Part shown: in pieces, positions 59,179 to 64,000 of the stretch
Layout of the letters: every line of letters begins with the position of its first letter
Position numbering within the stretch: position 1 is the first letter of the stretch
Source of the DNA: 39-52-133 sp035531075
Lineage (GTDB): Bacteria; Pseudomonadota; Gammaproteobacteria; Burkholderiales; Gallionellaceae
Direction of reading: 5' to 3'
DNA: 64,000 nucleotides
Assembly (NCBI GenBank): GCA_035531075.1
Contig: DATKTO010000020.1
Location: 1 to 64,000, forward strand
Program-made: the position numbers and the translations under genes
The notes under the pieces: model-generated
Database searches by the model: none
Seen by the model: only the letters and a program-made list of their open reading frames with translations
What the model was told of the DNA's origin: nothing

Positions 59179-59928
59179 TTAGTTGCGGGCCGGGGACAGG
59201 AAAAAGTTTTCCACCCCCTCATAATTGGTTAGTTCCTGCGCCAGATCCGTCATGGGCGCACCCTTGCCTTTACCCAGCGCGATGGCCACAAACTTCCATT
59301 CCGGCACTCCGTCTTTGAAGTTGATTGACAGCGAGCCGCTGGCTACTTCATAACCGTGAGTCAACGCACGTCCGCGCAATCTTGCCTCAGTCGGTGTAAA
59401 ACCTTTTTTGAACTGAAGCACGACTGAAACAGCCTGACGGGAAGGCAGCCAAGTTTCCAGCCTGGATACCCACATCATGCATATTGCAGAAAGCAAGGCC
59501 AGCAATATCGCTGCAGGATAAAATCCAACGCCCACCATGATGCCGATGGCAGACGATGCCCACAGCGAAGCAGCTGTCGTTAATCCACTAATGTTCATGC
59601 CCTCGCGCATGATTACGCCGGCGCCTAGAAAACCAACGCCGGTCACTATCCCCTGAATGATACGGGTAGGATCTGCGCCAACGTAGGTGGCGATTTGCCC
59701 GCCGTACCAGAAGGTCGGGTAGCCGGCGAGAACAGTAAGCGCCGCAGAGGCCATGCAGACCAGACCGTAAGTTCGCATGCCGGCAGCGCGGCCATGGTAA
59801 GACCGTTCATATCCAACCACCAAACCAAGTGCCAGCGCACCGAGCAAATTCAAAAAAATAATTACGTTGGTTGCGATTTCGGATGCGCCCCAATAGCCTG
59901 AAAAAGTTTCATGCAAAATTAAGTTCAT
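59179..59928 (-). CDS. MgtC/SapB family membrane protein
   Basis: A 249-aa protein with an N-terminal domain of four to five membrane helices and the family motifs LGALALGLVVGYERSYHGRA, ADPTRIIQGIVTGVGFLGAG and GLTTAASLWASSAIGIMVG. The C-terminal cytoplasmic ACT-like domain of about 85 residues is present. MgtC-like proteins affect magnesium homeostasis and, in pathogens, ATP synthase or phosphate uptake. It has its own terminator and upstream gap. Confidence 0.88.
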   Translation of the reverse strand: MNLILHETFSGYWGASEIATNVIIFLNLLGALALGLVVGYERSYHGRAAGMRTYGLVCMASAALTVLAGYPTFWYGGQIATYVGADPTRIIQGIVTGVGFLGAGVIMREGMNISGLTTAASLWASSAIGIMVGVGFYPAAILLALLSAICMMWVSRLETWLPSRQAVSVVLQFKKGFTPTEARLRGRALTHGYEVASGSLSINFKDGVPEWKFVAIALGKGKGAPMTDLAQELTNYEGVENFFLSPARN

Positions 59929-60069
59929 GGTTTTTGTGATTTGCCTGCCTGGTTAATAATGAAGTGGCCGAAAAATTTGCGGGTAAAATCAAGGCAAGAA
60001 GCGCCTGTTTGCACCGCACTTTATAATAATCCTGCCCATCCCCTGGAAATGCAATTACTTTTCACGTAA

Positions 60070-60813
60070 TCAATTTCTCACGTCAAGCCAGATGAAACTC
60101 CCCATACGCCCCGTCACCCCGTCACGTCGATAAGAATAGAAACGCTCCGCTTCACTGTAAGTACACAGTCCGCCACCATAGATGCGACTGATACCCAACG
60201 CATTCAAGCGCAGGCTGGCAAGCTGATAGAGATCAGCCAACCACTTTCCGTTCTTACCCGGCACAAAGGCGGATGCAGCTTGCGCTTGCTGCGCCACAAA
60301 GGCAGCCCGCACCTCGTCGCCCACCTCAAATTCGCCCGGTCCGATGGCGGGCCCCAGCCAGGCCATCAACGTGGATGCTGGTACATTCATGGCACTCACA
60401 GTGGATTCGATCACGCCATCACACAAGCCGCGCCAGCCCGCATGTGCCGCCCCAACCACGCTGCCCTGATCATCACATAACAGGATGGGCAGGCAATCTG
60501 CCGTCATCACCACACAAACCGCACCGGGATGTGTGGTCACACTGGCATCAGCTTCAGGCAAACAGCCGGCATGGCCGGCATCAGCCACGCGGATGCCATG
60601 CACCTGATTAAGCCACACCGGCTCGCTGGGCAGCAATGGCTCCAGCAGCATGCGGTTGCGCGACACGGCCAGCGGATTGTCACCTACATGGCTGCCCAGA
60701 TTGAAGCTGGTGTAAGGCTCGACACTGGCACCGCCTTTGCGCGTGGTTTGCAGCGCACGCACATTCGCGGGTGCAGGCCATTCGGGGACGATGCAATGCG
60801 CCATCAGATTCAT
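60070..60813 (-). CDS. pgeF: Peptidoglycan editing factor PgeF (YfiH, laccase-domain)
   Basis: A 247-aa YfiH-family protein. The metal-binding histidine and cysteines are in QVHGIRVAD, VVMTADCLPILLCDD and VGAAHAGWRGLCDGV, and the end GGLCTYSEAERFYSYRRDG is typical. Relatives remove misincorporated serine from muropeptides or act on purine nucleosides. ATG 60813 lies four bases after the rluD stop, so the genes are coupled; the longer frame to 61203 is a shadow of rluD. Confidence 0.9.
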   Translation of the reverse strand: MNLMAHCIVPEWPAPANVRALQTTRKGGASVEPYTSFNLGSHVGDNPLAVSRNRMLLEPLLPSEPVWLNQVHGIRVADAGHAGCLPEADASVTTHPGAVCVVMTADCLPILLCDDQGSVVGAAHAGWRGLCDGVIESTVSAMNVPASTLMAWLGPAIGPGEFEVGDEVRAAFVAQQAQAASAFVPGKNGKWLADLYQLASLRLNALGISRIYGGGLCTYSEAERFYSYRRDGVTGRMGSFIWLDVRN

Positions 60814-60817
60814 GCTG

Positions 60818-61846
60818 TTACGCCATGTTCCGGATAGACGCCAGCAGCTGCCGCATGTCCTCCGGCATCTCCACCTGCCATTCCATCCATTCGCCTGTTT
60901 CCGGGTGCTCCAGACCCAGACGCTCCGCATGCAAAGCCTGCCTCGGGAAAGAGGCCAGGATATCACGCATCTGCGGCGGGCATTTCTGTGTGCCCTTGAT
61001 GTAGATGTGATCGCCGACCAGCGGGTGGCGAATCGAGGCCATATGCACGCGTATCTGGTGGGTGCGGCCTGTTTCCAGCTTGCAGCGCAGCAGGGTGCAG
61101 CCGGGAAAGGATTCAACAACCGAGTAATGGGTGACAGCAGGTTTGCCGCCCTCCACCACCGCCATTTTGGTGCGCTGCGAGGGATGCCGGTCGATGGGGG
61201 CATCCACCTTGCCGCCGCGCGTTACTTCGCCGTGCACCAGGGCGAGATATTCGCGGTGCACGGTGCGCGCCTGCAGCTGGCGCACCAGATCGGTTTGCGC
61301 GATGATCGTTTTCGTCACGACCAGCAGACCGCTGGTATCCTTGTCGAGACGGTGCACGATACCGGCGCGCGGCACCTCGGCCAGATGCGGCGCATGGTGC
61401 AGCAGGGCGTTGAGCAGGGTGCCTTCCCAGTTGCCGCTGCCAGGGTGGACCACGAGGCCTACCGGTTTATTGATAATCAGGATGCTGTCATCCTCATACA
61501 CAATATCCAGTGGTATGTCTTCGGCCAGATAGGGTTGGTCGGCAGGGTCGCTTTGCGGCACCAGCACGATGGCTTCCCCTCCCCATACCTTTTGCTTGAT
61601 TGTGGCAGGCGCGCCATTGAGCGTCACCTGCCCTTGCACTACCCACTCCTGCAGGCGGCTGCGTGAGTATTCCGGCAACAGCCTGGCCAGCGCCTGGTCA
61701 AGCCGCATACCGCCGTATTCAAGAGGAACCTTAAAGTGCAAGGGTGAAAGGGAACTCGTGTTTAAGGCTTCGGTATTTTGGGAGCCCTTATTTGGGGAGT
61801 CGTGGTTTGCGGTATAATCGCTCAATATATTTTCGGTTTCTGTCAT
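60818..61846 (-). CDS. rluD: 23S rRNA pseudouridine synthase RluD
   Basis: A 342-aa synthase modifying helix 69 of 23S rRNA. An S4-type RNA-binding domain (MRLDQALARLLPEYSRSRLQEWV) precedes the catalytic domain with RAGIVHRLDKDTSGLLVV, where Asp is the nucleophile, and ETGRTHQIRVHMASIRHP. The N-terminus before the S4 domain is some 45 residues longer than usual and low in structure. Start uncertain: ATG 61846 overlaps the divergent bamD ATG, and a shorter start further inside is possible. Confidence 0.9.
   Translation of the reverse strand: MTETENILSDYTANHDSPNKGSQNTEALNTSSLSPLHFKVPLEYGGMRLDQALARLLPEYSRSRLQEWVVQGQVTLNGAPATIKQKVWGGEAIVLVPQSDPADQPYLAEDIPLDIVYEDDSILIINKPVGLVVHPGSGNWEGTLLNALLHHAPHLAEVPRAGIVHRLDKDTSGLLVVTKTIIAQTDLVRQLQARTVHREYLALVHGEVTRGGKVDAPIDRHPSQRTKMAVVEGGKPAVTHYSVVESFPGCTLLRCKLETGRTHQIRVHMASIRHPLVGDHIYIKGTQKCPPQMRDILASFPRQALHAERLGLEHPETGEWMEWQVEMPEDMRQLLASIRNMA
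61813..61818 (+). promoter_or_regulatory. Candidate -10 element of bamD
   Basis: TATAAT lies 27 bases before the bamD ATG, inside the N-terminal codons assigned to rluD. A weak -35-like TTGGGG is upstream at about 15 bases spacing. Confidence 0.45.
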
Positions 61847-62639
61847 GCGCACCATTTTATCCGCTTTCCTGCTGTTCACGTTAATCTCTTTAACGGCGTG
61901 CAGCTCAATCCCCAAGCAAGATTTAAGGCCGGCCAGTGAGCTCTATACCGAAGCGCAGATGGAAATGGAGGATTTTAATTACGAAAAAGCCGTCAAACTT
62001 CTGGAAACGCTGCAGTCGCGCTACCCCTATGGCCGCTACGCGCAGCAGGCTCTGATGGAAATTGCCTATGCCAATTACAAGCAAAACGAGCCCGATGCAG
62101 CCCTTTCCGCCGCGGACCGCTTTATCAAACAATTTCCGAACAGCTCAAGCCTGGATTACATCTATTATCTGAAAGGGCTGATCAACTTCAACGACAATGC
62201 AGGTTTCTTCAGCAAACTCTCACGCCAGGATCCCGCCGAACGCGATCCACAGACACTGCGTGATTCATTTGATTCATTCAGGGAGCTGGTTACGCGCTTC
62301 CCGGACAGCCTCTATGCAGAGGATGCCAAGTTGCGCATGCAGTTCCTGATTAACACCCTGTCGCGCTCGGATATTCGCGTCGCCAGTTATTACCTGCGTC
62401 GCGGCGCCTATATTGCAGCGATCAACCGCGCCAACAATGTGCTCAAGGAATTCCCGCAAACAAGACAAACGCGCGATGCATTGCAGATCATGGTGTGGGC
62501 CTACAATGCCATGGGGCAAAATGATTTACGCGATGATACGCAGCGCATACTCGATCTGAATATTGCCAAAGACGGTATCAAGCCCAGTATCGAGAACAGC
62601 CGTGAGCGTGCCGGAAGCTGGTGGCAATTTTGGATGTAA
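61845..62639 (+). CDS. bamD: Outer-membrane assembly lipoprotein BamD
   Basis: A 264-aa lipoprotein of the BAM complex that inserts outer-membrane barrels. The signal peptide ends in a lipobox (SLTACSS), with the lipidated cysteine at residue 19. Five TPR-type repeats follow, for example MEMEDFNYEKAVKLLETLQSR and ALSAADRFIKQFPNSSSLDY, with the conserved YYLKGLINF segment. Length and layout are standard. It diverges from rluD with overlapping start codons, as in other betaproteobacteria. Confidence 0.95.
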   Translation: MRTILSAFLLFTLISLTACSSIPKQDLRPASELYTEAQMEMEDFNYEKAVKLLETLQSRYPYGRYAQQALMEIAYANYKQNEPDAALSAADRFIKQFPNSSSLDYIYYLKGLINFNDNAGFFSKLSRQDPAERDPQTLRDSFDSFRELVTRFPDSLYAEDAKLRMQFLINTLSRSDIRVASYYLRRGAYIAAINRANNVLKEFPQTRQTRDALQIMVWAYNAMGQNDLRDDTQRILDLNIAKDGIKPSIENSRERAGSWWQFWM

Positions 62640-62658
62640 GACAGGCCCGGGAGACTGC

Positions 62659-63207
62659 ATGAAATTCTGTTCCGAATGTGGTGCCCCTGTCGAACTGCGC
62701 CATCCGCCGGATGACAACCGCGAGCGTCATATCTGCACTGCTTGCACCACCATACATTACCAGAACCCCAAGATGATCGTCGGCGCCATACCCGAATGGG
62801 AGGATGGCAAAATCTTGCTGTGCCGCCGCGCAATCGAACCGCGCCACGGGCTGTGGACACTGCCCGCAGGCTTTATGGAAAATGGTGAAACCACACCGGA
62901 GGCCGCCGCTCGCGAGACCCTGGAAGAAGCCAATGCGCAGGTGAAAATCGGTGATCTTTATTCCCTGTACAACATTCCCTACATTAACCAGGTGTACCTG
63001 CTGTTCCGCGCGCGCTTGCTCAATCTTGATTTCTCGCCCGGCGTGGAAAGTCTGGAGGTGGCACTTTTCGCCGAGAAAGATATTCCGTGGGATGCCCTCG
63101 CTTTCCGTGCTGTAAGCCTGACCCTGAAAGACTATTTTGCCGATCGCCATGCCGGAAGCTACCGCTTCCACATTGGTGACTTGCTTACCCCGATGCGCAA
63201 TACTTAA
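62659..63207 (+). CDS. NUDIX hydrolase with zinc ribbon
   Basis: A 182-aa protein: a short zinc ribbon (MKFCSECGAPVEL with CTACTT) followed by a NUDIX domain. The Nudix box GFMENGETTPEAAARETLEE keeps the metal-binding REx2EE pattern. Members hydrolyse nucleoside diphosphate derivatives such as NADH or ADP-ribose. ATG 62659 has a GGGAG site, 19 bases after bamD. Confidence 0.9.
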   Translation: MKFCSECGAPVELRHPPDDNRERHICTACTTIHYQNPKMIVGAIPEWEDGKILLCRRAIEPRHGLWTLPAGFMENGETTPEAAARETLEEANAQVKIGDLYSLYNIPYINQVYLLFRARLLNLDFSPGVESLEVALFAEKDIPWDALAFRAVSLTLKDYFADRHAGSYRFHIGDLLTPMRNT

Positions 63208-63257
63208 CACTAGGGTAGCAGGGATTGAAGTACCGATTCAGCCCTGGTGTAGTCACC

Positions 63258-63540
63258 CTAAAGTACCAGCAACTTGGCCAGATCAAGCGCGATCCGCGGA
63301 TTGCCCGGATCTTCATTCGCTGCCTTGGACAGCAGCGCGCACGCCTGATCCACATCGCCATCCCGATGAAAGGCACGCGACGCATTCACCTGAGCCATAC
63401 TCGCTTCACGCGGAAGATTCAAGCACAGTGCCAACAGTGTTTCTCAACGACAACCAACGCTGGGCCGCAGCCTGTTCCAATATCATATTTTCCGCACCGG
63501 AACGAATTCGCGCCATCTCTTTCGCTGCAAACAATATAAA
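63258..63540 (-). pseudogene. Frameshifted remnant of a TPR-like gene
   Basis: On the minus strand one frame reads AAKEMARIRSGAENMILEQA and continues to a stop; a second, shifted frame then reads ASMAQVNASRAFHRDGDVDQ and ends LALDLAKLLVL-like at a TAG (63260-63258). The second part, with ALLSKAANEDPGNPRIALDLA, has tetratricopeptide spacing. Both frames are short and no start codon with a ribosome site is seen, so I treat it as a decayed gene; family unknown. Confidence 0.4.
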
Positions 63541-63613
63541 AAACGTCTTGATATTATTAACTTTACAGCATTAAAAATTTTCGAGTAGGATGTGACAAAC
63601 TCAGGGAAAAAAC

Positions 63614-64000
63614 ATGTCCAACAAGGCTATCATCTCGCTCGCCGTCGCACTATTGATTCTGATCATTACAATTTCCGGCTACAGGCAGGGGATTTTTAAC
63701 AAGCCCGAATACTTTCTTCACGATGCTCAAGCAAGACTGTTGCGTTCCGACAAGGCTGCAAGTCCAAAAATTAAAATTATCCTGGTGGACGAGGCTGCCC
63801 TTAAGTCTATGGACAACATTGCAGGCAGATGGCCTTGGCCCAGAGCGATTTGGGGTGACCTGCTTGACTACCTCTCAATGGGCGGCGCACGCGCGGTGTT
63901 GTTCGATATCCTGTTTATTGAAAAGGATCTTGCCAACAAAGAGAACGACAAGGCGCTCTATGCTGCAACCAGAGAGTCACACAACGTCTATCACAGCATG
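63614..64000 (+). CDS. CHASE2-domain sensor protein, N-terminal part
   Basis: From ATG 63614 the frame is open for 129 codons to the window edge. A membrane helix (LAVALLILIITISG) is followed by the CHASE2 pattern: DAQARLLRS, IKIILVDEAAL, GRWPWPRAIWGDLLDYLSMG and GARAVLFDILFIEKD. CHASE2 is an extracytoplasmic sensor domain attached to adenylate/guanylate cyclases, histidine kinases or c-di-GMP enzymes; the output domain lies beyond the window. An AGGGA site precedes the start. Confidence 0.82.
   Translation, partial: MSNKAIISLAVALLILIITISGYRQGIFNKPEYFLHDAQARLLRSDKAASPKIKIILVDEAALKSMDNIAGRWPWPRAIWGDLLDYLSMGGARAVLFDILFIEKDLANKENDKALYAATRESHNVYHSM

Noticed and set aside
60814..61203. N-terminal extension of pgeF
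   Set aside because: It is the antisense-free out-of-frame shadow of rluD on the same strand and shows no similarity to YfiH proteins.

Overview
The window reads as chromosomal DNA of a betaproteobacterium, plausibly an iron- or sulfur-oxidising Gallionellaceae/Nitrosomonadales relative (inference from gene content and style, not from a marker gene). Its core is a nitrogen-fixation island of about 33 kb (15.2-48.8 kb) flanked by ordinary housekeeping, envelope and signalling genes.

Left flank (1-15 kb): the 5' end of an IS256-type transposase, thiopurine methyltransferase, a MipA-like porin, a HicA-like protein, an Atm1-type ABC exporter, an outer-membrane barrel/lipoprotein pair, a decayed rhodanese, a secreted protein, a Ca2+-type P-ATPase, a zinc-ribbon protein, Hsp20 and a PAS-GGDEF protein.

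Nif island: nifHDK, a Shethna FeSII-like ferredoxin and a DUF4202 gene (15.4-20.5 kb) lie behind a consensus sigma-54 promoter with a NifA upstream activator sequence (UAS). A structured leader with a 47-codon ORF precedes a TrpD-like/Rieske pair (20.6-22.4 kb). draT-draG (minus strand) give post-translational switching of NifH. nifEN-nifX-DUF269-DUF683-fdxB-nifQ (24.8-29.7 kb) form the FeMo-cofactor operon. A long minus-strand operon runs from nifV through nifW, fixABCX, a ferritin-like protein, a Shethna FeSI-like ferredoxin and three unknown genes (37.4 down to 29.8 kb). nifS-erpA (minus) diverge from nifA (plus), then nifB-fdxN-iscA-LRV-nifZ-nifZ2-DUF-nifT-DUF6129-DegT-ferredoxin-SIR2 follow (41.9-48.8 kb).

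Control: I find sigma-54 elements for nifH, nifE, nifV, nifS and nifB and a weaker one for nifA, with TGT-N10-ACA UAS sites. One UAS lies between the divergent nifS and nifA promoters. NifA carries the C-X11-C-X19-C-X4-C signature of the oxygen- and iron-responsive class and there is no nifL. FixABCX is the likely source of low-potential electrons, and both FeSI- and FeSII-type ferredoxins are present.

Right flank (48.8-64 kb): a solo IS end joined to a GGDEF 3' fragment, two large c-di-GMP signalling proteins, a B12-dependent ribonucleotide reductase interrupted by an intein, MgtC-like protein, PgeF, RluD, BamD, a NUDIX hydrolase, a decayed TPR-like fragment and the start of a CHASE2 protein. 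The points most worth following are the nif-linked DegT homologue lacking its PLP lysine, the structured leader/small ORF at 20.6 kb, the ferredoxin-SIR2 pair, and the matching IS ends around the region.
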